Positions 34,728-44,075 of a stretch of DNA of 64,000 bases are shown piece by piece. This DNA is from Dickeya chrysanthemi NCPPB 402. GTDB taxonomy: Bacteria > Pseudomonadota > Gammaproteobacteria > Enterobacterales > Enterobacteriaceae. The notes under the pieces were generated by a model, which saw nothing but the letters and a program-made list of their open reading frames with translations, was not told the DNA's origin and did no database searches. Position numbers and translations under genes: made by a program. Location: assembly GCF_000406105.1 (NCBI RefSeq), contig NZ_CM001974.1, forward strand, positions 3,767,652-3,831,651, written 5' to 3'. Each line of letters begins with the position of its first letter. The stretch's first letter is position 1.

Positions 34728-35534
34728 ATGTCAAAACAAAAGGTTGTGGTGGTTACCGGCGTCTCGTCAGGCATAGGACGTGCCGTAGCAAAGAAATTTG
34801 CCAGTCAGGGCTGTGTGGTCTTCGGCACCGTGCGCAACATCCACACCGCGAACGCATTGCCCGGTGTGGAACTGATCGAAATGGATGTGCGTGATGACGA
34901 CGCCGTACAGCGCGGCATTCAGTCTATCATTGAGCGGGCTCAACGTATTGACGTGCTTATCAATAACGCAGGCACGAGCTTAGTCGGCGCGGTGGAAGAG
35001 ACGTCGACGGCGGAAGCCGCCGCCCTGTTCGATACCAACGTGTTCAGTATTTTGCGCACGGTACAGGCGGTGCTGCCGCTCATGCGGGCGCAGGGTAGCG
35101 GGCGGATCGTCAATGTCAGTTCGGTGCTCGGTTTCCTCCCGGCGCCGTACATGGGGCTGTACTCCGCTTCCAAACATGCGGTGGAAGGGCTCACGGAAAG
35201 TCTGGATCACGAAGTACGCCAGTTTGGTATCCGCGTCACGCTGGTGGAACCGTCTTTCACCCGAACCAATCTGGATATCAATGCGCCGCAGACCAGCGCC
35301 AAACTCGACAGCTACGATCGCGAGCGGGGACAGGCATCACACGCCATCGTCAACAGCGTCAACAGTGCTCCCGACCCTGAAGGGGTGGCCGCCACGATTG
35401 TCGATGCCGCGCTGGGACCATGGCAGATGCGCCGCACACCGTCAGGGCAAGCCTCTCTGCTACGTAAACTGCGCCGCTTCATGCCTGCCGGACCGGTCGA
35501 TTCCAGTTTGCGTAAAACCTTCGGGCTCAATTGA
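34728..35534 (+). CDS. Short-chain dehydrogenase/reductase, first of two
   Basis: A 268-residue classical SDR: nucleotide-binding [22 protein letters not shown] ([15 protein letters not shown]), the catalytic serine in [11 protein letters not shown] and YSASK ([15 protein letters not shown]). It begins 43 bases after the RND pump with a GAGGA ribosome site and is likely in its operon. Substrate unknown; it may act on a compound the pump exports. Confidence 0.9.
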   Translation: MSKQKVVVVTGVSSGIGRAVAKKFASQGCVVFGTVRNIHTANALPGVELIEMDVRDDDAVQRGIQSIIERAQRIDVLINNAGTSLVGAVEETSTAEAAALFDTNVFSILRTVQAVLPLMRAQGSGRIVNVSSVLGFLPAPYMGLYSASKHAVEGLTESLDHEVRQFGIRVTLVEPSFTRTNLDINAPQTSAKLDSYDRERGQASHAIVNSVNSAPDPEGVAATIVDAALGPWQMRRTPSGQASLLRKLRRFMPAGPVDSSLRKTFGLN

Positions 35535-35543
35535 CCATCTGTT

Positions 35544-35885
35544 TATACCCAAAATAATTCGAGTTGCAGGACAACACGCTCGCGTGTTGAACAACGCAAA
35601 GCGTTGGCCCGTCAGGACAAGACTCATTATGAGTCTTGTCACGCGGCAAGCGAGTGACAAATTCGTCGGGAACGAATTTGACCAGCCAACGGCTGGCCTC
35701 CGGTGAGAGACAGGATGTCTCTCATTTCATCCCGATGAGCTTACTCAGGTAAGTGATTCGGGTGAGCGACAAATCTGCCGGGAGCAGATTTGAACGCAGC
35801 TTGCTGCGGCCCTGAAAGGGCGAGGCCCAAGGAGGGGCCGAGTCACGCAGCCAACACACCTGCAACTTGAAGTATGACGGGTATA
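35544..35885. repeat. Doubly expanded ERIC element
   Basis: ERIC ends (TATACCCAAAATAATTCGAG and TTGAAGTATGACGGGTATA) enclose 342 bases instead of about 127. The first insert matches that of the ERIC at 14685-14949. A second insert after GATTCGGGTGA contains CAAATCTGC..GCAGATTTG, AACGCAGC..GCTGCG and GGCCC..GGGCC palindromes. It separates the SDR from the FabF-like gene. Confidence 0.88.
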
Positions 35886-35919
35886 GCAATCATATCAATA
35901 TGTTAGAGGTAAATACGCC

Positions 35920-37206
35920 ATGAGTACGGGAAACGCTACACGTATCGTCGTGACAGGAACCGGTATTGTCGGGCCATTGGGATGTGGTACCGAAAACGTA
36001 TGGTCCCGCCTGCTGGCCGGACAATCAGGTATTCGAACGTTACCCGCTGAGCTTACTGACGGCACTGGCACGTCGATCGGTGGGCGGGTGCCAGCTCGGG
36101 AGGAAGATCCACTGGCAGGCTATGACGCAGGAGACATTATTGCGCCCAAAGAGCGCAAGAAAATGGATCGTTTCATTGAGTTTGCGTTAATGGCCGCCAA
36201 AGAAGCGCTCTCTCAGGCGGGATGGAACCCTGCCGAAGAGTCTCAACGCCAGCGAACGGCCACGATCATTGCGTCCGGCGTCGGCGGGTTCGGCGCCATC
36301 GCCGAGGCGGTGCGTACCACCGACGAGCGGGGGCCACGTCGGCTGTCGCCATTTACCGCACCGTCCTTTCTCGCCAACATGGCGGCCGGCCATGTCTCTA
36401 TCGCACATGGCTTCAAAGGGCCGCTGGGAACGCCGGTCACCGCCTGCGCGGCGGGTGTGCAAGCTATCGGCGATGCGGCACGGCTGATACGCAGTGGCGA
36501 AGCGGACATCGCCTTATGCGGCGGCACCGAGGCGGCGCTAGACCGCGTCGCACTCGGATGCTTTGCGGCGGCTCGGGCGCTATCGACCGCATTCAACGAT
36601 CGCCCTCAGGAAGCCTCGCGCCCCTTTGACAGAGATCGGGACGGCTTTGTGATGGCCGAAGGCGCCGGGTTGCTGGTGATCGAATCGCTCGACCACGCAC
36701 TGGCGCGCGGCGCGCGTCCGCTGGCGGAGCTGGTCGGCTACGGCACCAGCGCCGATGCCTACCATCTGACGGCCGGCCCGGAAGATGGCAACGGTGCGCA
36801 ACGCGCGATGCAGCAAGCACTGCGACAAGCCGGCATCGCTCCCGGCGAGGTTCAGCACATCAACGCACATGCTACCTCTACGCCAGTCGGCGATCGGGGA
36901 GAGCTGAGCGCCATTCGTGCTGTGTTCGGAACCGACTCCAGCGTCGCGATCACATCAACCAAATCCAGTACCGGTCATTTACTGGGAGCGGCCGGCGGCA
37001 TCGAGGCCATTTTCACGGTTCTGGCGTTGCGCGATCAAATCGTGCCCCCGACCCTCAACCTGACCCATCCGGATGAGCTGGCCAACGGCCTTGATCTGGT
37101 AACGACATCCGCACGGGCAATGCCGATGCAGTATGCCCTGTCGAATGGATTTGGGTTCGGCGGGGTGAACGCCTGCGTGCTGTTTCGTCGCTGGGAAGCG
37201 GAGTAA
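35920..37206 (+). CDS. FabF-like 3-oxoacyl-ACP synthase
   Basis: A 428-residue condensing enzyme of the KAS II type. The active cysteine is in VTACAAGVQAIGDAARLI, the two histidines in INAHATSTPVGD and SSTGHLLGAAGG, and the lysine in SITSTKSSTG-like context. The end NGFGFGGVNACVLF is typical. It stands apart from the fab genes and has no acyl carrier protein beside it, so it may serve a dedicated pathway with the adjoining SDR enzymes rather than housekeeping lipid synthesis. Ribosome site GAGG about ten bases before the ATG. Confidence 0.9.
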   Translation: MSTGNATRIVVTGTGIVGPLGCGTENVWSRLLAGQSGIRTLPAELTDGTGTSIGGRVPAREEDPLAGYDAGDIIAPKERKKMDRFIEFALMAAKEALSQAGWNPAEESQRQRTATIIASGVGGFGAIAEAVRTTDERGPRRLSPFTAPSFLANMAAGHVSIAHGFKGPLGTPVTACAAGVQAIGDAARLIRSGEADIALCGGTEAALDRVALGCFAAARALSTAFNDRPQEASRPFDRDRDGFVMAEGAGLLVIESLDHALARGARPLAELVGYGTSADAYHLTAGPEDGNGAQRAMQQALRQAGIAPGEVQHINAHATSTPVGDRGELSAIRAVFGTDSSVAITSTKSSTGHLLGAAGGIEAIFTVLALRDQIVPPTLNLTHPDELANGLDLVTTSARAMPMQYALSNGFGFGGVNACVLFRRWEAE

Positions 37207-37306
37207 GAGGATCGCCTGGGCAGGCATTCATCAGGCGGAGCGCTGACACAACGCGCTCCGCCAAGTGTTATCAGGTCATCACCAAGCCAACATCAAGGGG
37301 ATTGCT

Positions 37307-38128
37307 ATGCGTAAAATTTGGTTTATCACCGGTGCCTCTCGCGGTTTCGGCCGTCGCTTTGTCGAAGCGGCACTGCAACGTGGCGATAAAGTCGCCGCCA
37401 CCGCACGCACTACCGATTCATTGGCCGATCTGGTTGCGGCTCATGGCAGCGCGATTTTACCGTTATCGCTGGATGTGACCGATAAGTCGGCCGTAACCGA
37501 CGCCATCAGTCAGGCGCACGCGCACTTCGGGCGGTTGGATGTCGTCGTCAACAATGCCGGTTATGGCGTTTTCGGCATGATTGAAGAGATGAGCGAGCAA
37601 GAGGTACGCACCCAATTCGACACCAACGTGCTGGGTACGCTGTGGGTGACGCAGGCAGCATTACCCTACCTGCGCGCTCAGGGCAGCGGCCATATCATCA
37701 TGTTATCCAGCGTACTCGGCCTCGCCTCCTTCCCGACAACCGGCATCTACAGCGCGTCTAAAGCGTCTGTCGAAGCCTTTGCCGACGCGTTATCCCAGGA
37801 AGTCGCCGCCTTCGGCATTAACGTAACGATTGTCGAACCCGGCCCGTTCAGCACCGACTTTTCCGCTGCTGCGGTGTATGCCTCACCGCTGGAGTCTTAC
37901 AGCGGAGTGCGTGATGCGTTTAACGCCAGTTTCTCCGCTATGCCGATCGCCGATCCCGATATCGTCGGCCCGGCGCTGCTGAAAGTGGTCGATGCCGACG
38001 ACCCGCCGCTGCGGATCTTCTTTGGCCCGCTTGCCAGCCAGGTTATTCCGTATGTCTATGCCGAGCGGCTCAAGACATGGGAAGCCTGGGGAGATGTCGG
38101 CACCGGCGCCGATACCCAGCACAGCTAA
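37307..38128 (+). CDS. Short-chain dehydrogenase/reductase, second of two
   Basis: A 273-residue SDR from the ATG at 37307 (MRKIWFITGASRGFGRRFVE), which follows AAGGGG; the longer frame upstream has no ribosome site. It has NNAGYGVFGMIEEM, HIIMLSSVLGLASF and the catalytic YSASKASVEAF. Similar proteins are common next to HxlR regulators. It follows the FabF-like gene by 100 bases and may be co-transcribed. Substrate unknown. Confidence 0.9.
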   Translation: MRKIWFITGASRGFGRRFVEAALQRGDKVAATARTTDSLADLVAAHGSAILPLSLDVTDKSAVTDAISQAHAHFGRLDVVVNNAGYGVFGMIEEMSEQEVRTQFDTNVLGTLWVTQAALPYLRAQGSGHIIMLSSVLGLASFPTTGIYSASKASVEAFADALSQEVAAFGINVTIVEPGPFSTDFSAAAVYASPLESYSGVRDAFNASFSAMPIADPDIVGPALLKVVDADDPPLRIFFGPLASQVIPYVYAERLKTWEAWGDVGTGADTQHS

Positions 38129-38335
38129 CCGTTTCTTTGTCAGCCTGGGCGTGAAACTCGTCGTTCACGCTCAGGCCCTGTGCCATTTGCCTAATCCATT
38201 GGAATAAAAAGCATGAGCAGTACACCGGCTTAACCAACCCGTCTTCCGTATCTGTTGCAAGCCCATCATCAGACACGCTGCTATCTACGCTGGCGGGCTC
38301 ATGGGGAAAGGTTGCCTCTGCGCTTCCCCCCGGCT

Positions 38336-38710
38336 CTATTTAGCCTGGCGCCCGCGTGCGGCCGGCCGCTTCGGTATCGTGCCGCCATACACCTGCCACC
38401 ACGCCGTCAACGCCTCCATCGTCGGCCCCAGTCCGCGAGCCTTCTCGGTGATTTCATATTCGACGCGCGGCGGTACTTCTGCGAAGACCGTGCGTGATAC
38501 CAGCCCATCCGCTTCCAGTTCACGAAGCTGAGCCGTCAGCATGTGCTGCGTGATACCGGGAATGGCTTTGCGCAATTCACCAAAACGGTAGATTCGCTGG
38601 CTGAGCAACCACATGATCTCCAGCTTCCATTTCCCCGAGAGCAGCGCGAATGCCCGACGCATTTCTTCATGCATATTGATCTCTTCACCTTCATTAGTAT
38701 GGTTTTCCAT
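38336..38710 (-). CDS. HxlR-family transcriptional regulator
   Basis: About 124 residues with the HxlR winged-helix pattern: RRAFALLSGKWKLEIMWLL, YRFGELRKAIPGITQHML, LRELEADGLVSRTVFAEVPP and VEYEITEKARGL. The ATG at 38710 has GGTGAT upstream; one at 38674 is an alternative. It is divergent from the DoxX-like and NAD(P)-binding genes, which it probably controls, and convergent with the second SDR gene. No obvious redox cysteines near the recognition helix. Confidence 0.9.
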   Translation of the reverse strand: MENHTNEGEEINMHEEMRRAFALLSGKWKLEIMWLLSQRIYRFGELRKAIPGITQHMLTAQLRELEADGLVSRTVFAEVPPRVEYEITEKARGLGPTMEALTAWWQVYGGTIPKRPAARGRQAK

Positions 38711-38803
38711 ACTTATCACCACTTTTTCATCCTACTTGCGAATTATCATCTTAGACGACATTCTTGCCGCTTGTCGCATCCCAAACATGAATGTGAGAAC
38801 CTT

Positions 38804-39211
38804 ATGGCCGCTACCTATACTTATTGGATCAGTACCGTTCTACTCTCTCTGCTCTATTTCACGTCAGCCGCGCTATATGTCGCGAAGAGCGCCGATGTTC
38901 GAAAGATACAGGCGGAGTTGGGCTATTCCGCTTCCTATCTCGTTCCCTTCATGATCGTGGTAAAAGTACTGGGCCCGATTGCGATTCTGTCACGCTTCAA
39001 TGTGGCACTCAGCGATCTTGCGTATGCCGGCATCTTGTATCACCTGATTTTATCCGGACTCGCACACCTTGGTGTTCACAAACCCAAAGGCGCCATTCCG
39101 GCGGCCGTAGGGCTCATCCTTCTGGCTGCCTCTTTCGCGACACAAAACGTTGCTCGCGAACCTTCATCGCCCTACGCACCTGTTGCAATAGCAATCCAGG
39201 CGCTTCGTTAA
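38804..39211 (+). CDS. DoxX-like small membrane protein
   Basis: A 135-residue protein with four hydrophobic segments (WISTVLLSLLYFTSAALYVA, YLVPFMIVVKVLGPIAIL, LAYAGILYHLILSGLAHLGV, IPAAVGLILLAASFATQ), the DoxX-like arrangement. The true start is the ATG at 38804; the open frame before it overlaps the divergent regulator. Genes of this kind often accompany HxlR regulators and SDR-type enzymes; function is poorly known. Confidence 0.8.
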   Translation: MAATYTYWISTVLLSLLYFTSAALYVAKSADVRKIQAELGYSASYLVPFMIVVKVLGPIAILSRFNVALSDLAYAGILYHLILSGLAHLGVHKPKGAIPAAVGLILLAASFATQNVAREPSSPYAPVAIAIQALR

Positions 39212-39267
39212 CTAAAAGACCTGGCCGCTCCACCGGCAACATACCTTCCATTTCCCCGAGGTTTAAC

Positions 39268-39903
39268 ATGAAAATAACCCTTTTCGGTGCAACCGGAAAA
39301 ACCGGCAGCTATCTGATTGATGAAGGATTAAAGCGCGGCATGGATATGACGGTCTTTGCCCGACCGAACAGCCCATTTGAAAACGCCAACGTACGTGTCA
39401 TACATGGAGAACTCACCGACAGAGATCGTCTAAGAGAGGCTATTTCGGGTGCTGATGCGGTGTTGTCGGCGCTCGGCCCGACTTCACTAAAACACCCCAA
39501 AAACTGGCCGATTACCAGCGCCATGAGCGCTATCACCGCGGTCATGAAGCAGGAAGGCGTAAAGCGCCTGATTGCTGTATCAACCGGTACAGCCCCAGAT
39601 CCTGAAGACCGATTTGATCTAAAAATCAGATTCCCGGCGTTACTTATCCGGTTTGCTATGCCCGGCTCCTTTCAGGACATTATCGGACTGGCAAACACGA
39701 TACGCGCTTCGGAGCTGGACTGGACGATGGTCCGTGTGGCATTCCTGAAAAATACGCCGGCGTCAAACCGCCTGAATGTCGGGCTGTATGGACGCACAAT
39801 ACATTCGCAGACGGTCTCTCGTCAGGATGTTGCCATATTTATGTTCGACCAAATCTCGAACCCCGAATTTGTTAATCAGGCACCCGGCATCAGCTCACGA
39901 TAG
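39268..39903 (+). CDS. NAD(P)-binding atypical SDR (NmrA-like)
   Basis: A 211-residue protein starting MKITLFGATGKTGSYLIDEG, the GATGxTG dinucleotide-binding motif of NmrA/HSCARG-like atypical SDRs. Further landmarks: VIHGELTDRDRLREAISGAD, VLSALGPTS, KRLIAVSTGTAPD and LDWTMVR. It starts behind CCGAGG, 57 bases after the DoxX-like gene, and is probably its operon partner. Proposed roles of such proteins are quinone or flavin reduction or redox sensing. Confidence 0.85.
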   Translation: MKITLFGATGKTGSYLIDEGLKRGMDMTVFARPNSPFENANVRVIHGELTDRDRLREAISGADAVLSALGPTSLKHPKNWPITSAMSAITAVMKQEGVKRLIAVSTGTAPDPEDRFDLKIRFPALLIRFAMPGSFQDIIGLANTIRASELDWTMVRVAFLKNTPASNRLNVGLYGRTIHSQTVSRQDVAIFMFDQISNPEFVNQAPGISSR

Positions 39904-40402
39904 CCTGATCGGGTATACCTGAGTGATATCAAGATGATTCAGATTACGTTTTTCGTGACGCCATCATCATTCCGCCACGAGGATGAGCTCGTGGCGTGCC
40001 GTTATCTGCGCCCTAATCTGCGCCCTATGGATTGCGCATCCAACAACACCCGCCCAGTGATTCACAATGCAAAAGCAGCCTCTTCGTCTTACCGCACATA
40101 GATATTCACAATTCTTACACCCTGAAAACAAAATAATAACATTTTATTATTATTTCACGATAACTTAACGTCCGTTTTCCGGATGTGGGGCTGAGTGATG
40201 ATGCAATGTCTGGCGTATTGCCTGTCTTCACTAACAACCGCGATAAACGCGGTGTTGCATACGCTCCGGAAATACGGCCCGCTATGTCCAAATTAACAGG
40301 GCGACTCAACGTGGTATCAACTCATTTCCTGCTACGGGTAATGATATGCATACCGCAATATTTACATTCATTTTTATACGGTTAAAAAAGGTGTTATTGC
40401 AT
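39904..40402. other. Intergenic region with a hairpin and an AT-rich dyad
   Basis: GCCACGAG and CTCGTGGC near 39975-39996 form a strong stem just after the NAD(P)-binding gene; it may end that transcript, though no T run follows. AATAATAACATTTTATTATT near 40125-40150 is an AT-rich dyad. I found no credible gene here; short frames overlap the dyad and lack ribosome sites. Confidence 0.45.
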
Positions 40403-41185
40403 ATGCTCAGAAAACTATCTCTCCTGAAAATCATCGTTATTTTTACTATCTCACCGTTTGCATTCGCCAAACAGGACGTCATTCGTATTGGCGTCGATTT
40501 GACTTTTCCCCCCTTTCAAATGCGGGATGAACATGGCAACCCGGCAGGGTTTGATATCGATATAACCGATGCTATCTGTAAATCAGTCAATGCAAAATGC
40601 GACTATATCGTAAACACATTCGATGCCCAGATTCCGGCCCTGCTCGCCAAAAAAATAGACGTTATTTCACCACTTGGCGTCACGAAAAAGAGAAAAGAAT
40701 CGATAGATTTCAGCGACTATGCTTTTCATATACCGACCCGATTTGTTGCAAGGAAAGAAACGAACCTGCTTCCCCAGGTCGACATACTGCGAGGGAAAAA
40801 TATAGCGGTACAACAAGGCACCATTCAGGAAGCCTACGCCAACAAACACTGGCGGCCTGCGGGGGTTAACGTTATAACCTACCCTGATCAGGAAGCGATT
40901 TACGAAGATTTATATGCCGGGAGGGTTGATGGCGCGCTGTGCCCATCGGTTGCTCTGACATTCGAATTCCTGCAAACCCCGGAAGGTAAGGATTTTGAGT
41001 TAAAAGGCCCGGAAGTAACCGATACGGATTTGTTCAGTATCGGCTCAGCATACGGTATACGCAAAGGCGATACGGAAACGAAGGAGATGTTAAATCTGGG
41101 CTTGAAAAACATAATGAACAACGGCGAATTTTCCCGTATCAAAAAACGGTATTTCGGCGATATTGATTTAAGCGTAAAAGAATAA
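40403..41185 (+). CDS. Periplasmic amino-acid-type ABC substrate-binding protein
   Basis: A 260-residue protein from the ATG at 40403: signal peptide KLSLLKIIVIFTISPFAFA, then KQDVIRIGVDLTFPPFQMRD and GFDIDITDAICKSV, the start of family-3 binding proteins for polar amino acids such as arginine or histidine. AVQQGTIQEAYANKHW and SAYGIRKGD complete the pattern. No permease or ATPase gene adjoins it, so it is a lone receptor that must share a transporter or act in another role. Confidence 0.9.
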   Translation: MLRKLSLLKIIVIFTISPFAFAKQDVIRIGVDLTFPPFQMRDEHGNPAGFDIDITDAICKSVNAKCDYIVNTFDAQIPALLAKKIDVISPLGVTKKRKESIDFSDYAFHIPTRFVARKETNLLPQVDILRGKNIAVQQGTIQEAYANKHWRPAGVNVITYPDQEAIYEDLYAGRVDGALCPSVALTFEFLQTPEGKDFELKGPEVTDTDLFSIGSAYGIRKGDTETKEMLNLGLKNIMNNGEFSRIKKRYFGDIDLSVKE

Positions 41186-41378
41186 CGTCAGTCACAGTTA
41201 ACCGATTCCTTGATTAATACTGAACTATTCCTTTCCGGTTCAATCACTCCCCCGGCCTGTAAAAGGCCGGGAAGAAGCAAGACGCCACAGTGCCGAAGCC
41301 TGTCGTTTGAGAAAAATCATGTCCAGGGTTATTCGGATAACGCTGTTTTATTATCGTTAATCTCACAATCTGGATGAT

Positions 41379-42311
41379 TCAAAATATCACCCCATGCAGT
41401 GCCGTTCTGACCACAATACCGAACAGCGCCCCCAATGCGGCGTAACGGAACAGGCGAGTAAAACGGGAGCCGACACCGAGAAAAATACCGATCCCCGGCA
41501 AATCAAAGGTCTGAATCAGTAAACCAGCGGACGCATTGATCTGACTGACGCTCATCTTTCCTTGCTGAATCAGGTCCGATACCACGCCGAAATAAGCGGT
41601 GCCGCCCGCCAGACATTTCACCAGCGTCGGCATCACGAAAACCGGAGAAATATGGGCGGCGGCCAACAACGGCGAGAAGAAACGCTCAAGCGCCGCCACT
41701 GCGCCGGCGGCCTCCAGTATGCCGACAATCGTCATGGAGAGAATCAGCATCGGTACTGACCCCAGCGCCAGCCTGATGGCGTCCGCCCCGGCACTGTTAA
41801 TAATACCGATAATGCCTCTGGCGGCCGTTTCATCGGCAGAGATCTCGCTGGAACGGCGGCTTTCCTCGATAGAGAGTTTGCGTCCCAGCACGTGGTAGGT
41901 CAGCGCGGCGGCGGCCAGACCGCCGATCATCGATATGACAATCGCCGCCGCCCAGTGCAGGCCAAACGGCGTCAGCGGATAAAATACGTTGCCCTGCCCC
42001 ATGGCAAACACCATCGCCAGCGTCGCCGCCATATGACGATCAGATACGCCGCGTTTTTCCATCATCGCCAGCGTGGCCAGCGGCGCGGCAAAACTGACGA
42101 AATTAAGCTGAATTAACGCAAAGGTGCTCATCCCGGTGAGCCCAAAAGGCTTGAGGATGGGGGCCATCCAGCGCACCAACGCATCGACAACGCCTTTCAC
42201 TTCCAGAAACCGCATGATGACCAGCATCACCACCATAATCGGCAACAGTGTATACAGTGCAACGTCAACGGAGGCTTTCCCCGATGACATGATAATTCCA
42301 ATCACGTTCAT
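41379..42311 (-). CDS. Nucleoside-recognition (Gate) domain membrane protein
   Basis: A 310-residue protein with about eight membrane segments. It contains two Gate-like halves (GMSTFALIQLNFVSFAAPLA, MGQGNVFYPLTPFGLHWAA and PTLVKCLAGGTAYFGVVSDL). Related proteins include spore maturation SpmA/B and YjiH types; transport of a small solute is assumed but not shown. It stands alone between the binding protein and mltB and is divergent from mltB. Confidence 0.8.
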   Translation of the reverse strand: MNVIGIIMSSGKASVDVALYTLLPIMVVMLVIMRFLEVKGVVDALVRWMAPILKPFGLTGMSTFALIQLNFVSFAAPLATLAMMEKRGVSDRHMAATLAMVFAMGQGNVFYPLTPFGLHWAAAIVISMIGGLAAAALTYHVLGRKLSIEESRRSSEISADETAARGIIGIINSAGADAIRLALGSVPMLILSMTIVGILEAAGAVAALERFFSPLLAAAHISPVFVMPTLVKCLAGGTAYFGVVSDLIQQGKMSVSQINASAGLLIQTFDLPGIGIFLGVGSRFTRLFRYAALGALFGIVVRTALHGVIF

Positions 42312-42571
42312 GTAATGTCCCTGCTCGGGTGAAACGGCTCCGGTTGCCGCCGCCGGCGCGCCCCGGATTTCGTCCGGTTATTTTCGTGACAATCATCACA
42401 ATATTCCACAACGTTTTTTACCTGCCTGCCATCGAATCACCACTAAAATTCGCGGCAACGACGGACGGATAACCCATCGCGTACTTGTCTGTCATAATTC
42501 GGTTTTTTCCCTATGGACGTTGCGCTACCATGGCCGCCACGTTGTTTTTGACTGAATTATATGGATATCTG

Positions 42572-43675
42572 ATGCGTCGCCTGGTTGCTGTTTTCCCGTT
42601 GTTGCTGGCGCTGTCCGCCTGCAGCAATAAATCCACTGAGCCCACCGGGGCTGAAATTATCGGTACACCTGCCACCAACGCCCCATCCGGCGGCTTTTTG
42701 TTGTCCCCCGCCCATGCCGGCGGCATGCTGACCAACGGCGATTTCGCCAACAGCCCGGAAGTTAACCGCTTCGTGGATAAGATGGTGCAGCAGCATGGTT
42801 TCGAGCGCCAACAACTGCACGACGTGCTGGCGCAGGCGCAGCGGTTGGACTGGGTCATCAGGCTGATGGATAAACAAGCCCCCGCGCCATCAACCGCCAC
42901 GCCTTCCAACATTCCCAACGGTGCCTGGCTACGTTACCGCAAGCAATTCATCACCCCGGATAACCTGCAAAACGGCGTCGCGTTCTGGAACCAGTATCAG
43001 GATGCACTGGAACGCGCCCAGCAGGTCTACGGTGTGCCGCCGGAGATCATCGTCGGTATTATCGGGGTGGAAACCCGCTGGGGCCGGGTGATGGGCAAAA
43101 CCCGCATACTGGATGCGCTGGCTACGCTGGCCTTCGCCTACCCGCGCCGCGCCGAGTACTTCCAAAGCGAGCTGGAGTACTTTCTGCTGATGGCGCGGGA
43201 AGACGGCTTTGACCCGCTGTCGCTGCGTGGTTCGTTTGCCGGTGCGATGGGTTACGGCCAGTTTATGCCATCGGCGTTCAAGAAATACGCGGTGGATTTC
43301 AACGGCGACGGCATTCCCAACCTATGGGACCCGGTAGACGCCATCGGCAGTGTCGCCAACTACTTCAAATCAAACGGCTGGCAGCCAGACGGACAGGTCG
43401 CGGTGACCGCCAGCGGCCAGACTTTCGCACTGGAAACCGGCTTCAAAACCCGCTATTCCTTGTCAACGCTGGCAGCGGCCGGGCTACGCCCGACCGCTTC
43501 ATTAGGCGGCGCGCAGGAAGCCAGCCTGCTGCGTCTCGACATGGGCAGCTACTACCAGTTCTGGTATGGCCTGCCGAACTTCTACGCCATCACCCGTTAC
43601 AACCACAGCGTGCACTACGCTATGGCGGTATGGCAGTTAGGGGACGAAGTCAGAAAAGCGAAAATGGGGTATTAA
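42572..43675 (+). CDS. mltB: Membrane-bound lytic murein transglycosylase B
   Basis: A 367-residue lipoprotein from the ATG at 42572 (MRRLVAVFPLLLALSAC); the longer frame upstream would bury the lipobox. The catalytic glutamate is in IIVGIIGVETRWGRVMGKTR. AMGYGQFMPSAFKKYAVDFN, the calcium-loop-like DFNGDGIPNLWDPVD and YNHSVHYAMAVWQLG are MltB landmarks. It cleaves peptidoglycan strands with 1,6-anhydro ends at the outer membrane. Confidence 0.95.
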   Translation: MRRLVAVFPLLLALSACSNKSTEPTGAEIIGTPATNAPSGGFLLSPAHAGGMLTNGDFANSPEVNRFVDKMVQQHGFERQQLHDVLAQAQRLDWVIRLMDKQAPAPSTATPSNIPNGAWLRYRKQFITPDNLQNGVAFWNQYQDALERAQQVYGVPPEIIVGIIGVETRWGRVMGKTRILDALATLAFAYPRRAEYFQSELEYFLLMAREDGFDPLSLRGSFAGAMGYGQFMPSAFKKYAVDFNGDGIPNLWDPVDAIGSVANYFKSNGWQPDGQVAVTASGQTFALETGFKTRYSLSTLAAAGLRPTASLGGAQEASLLRLDMGSYYQFWYGLPNFYAITRYNHSVHYAMAVWQLGDEVRKAKMGY

Positions 43676-43689
43676 ACCGAGTAAAAATT

Positions 43690-44050
43690 GCTAACAAACG
43701 CATTAGTACATGCGGATGACGGTTTTCCCGGCGTCAAAAACTGTGCTGAGGTGGACGACTTCGCCGGGTGAGCCGCATGGACGCGGCGAAAGCCCGTGCC
43801 GCGTCTGACAAAAACGCGAAAAGCGTTTTTGAACAGCGTTTACGCTGGCCCGCAGGGCGAGCCACAGCATGTGGCGAGTAATCGCGTCACGGGCGGCCCG
43901 AACAGCGAAGGCGAACGCCGAAGGGACCGCGAAGCGGCACACCATTTTGCAATGCAAAATGGAACAGCGCTTGCGCTGGCCCGCAAGGGTGAACCCGTCA
44001 GGGTTCATAGTTTAGCCCTCAAGCCAGTGGTCAAGGAGAGGCGGCGCTGA
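43690..44050. repeat. Chain of palindromic repeats next to an IS110 element
   Basis: Between mltB and the transposase lie successive inverted repeats: AAAAACGC..GCGTTTTT, CCACAGCATGTGG, CATTTTGCAATGCAAAATG and TGAACCCGTCAGGGTTCA. Two are followed by a shared unit, GAACAGCGyTTrCGCTGGCC then CGCA-GG. The same logic (hairpin, GAACAACGC..GCGTTGGCCCG) occurs in the expanded ERIC elements. No open frame here looks like a gene. Confidence 0.7.
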
Positions 44051-44075
44051 GTAACCGTGTTGTCAGTCAAGCCAT

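Noticed and set aside
38824..39267. Long N-terminal extension of the NAD(P)-binding protein frame
   Set aside because: It overlaps the DoxX-like gene in another frame; the GATGxTG motif begins right at the ATG at 39268, which has its own ribosome site.
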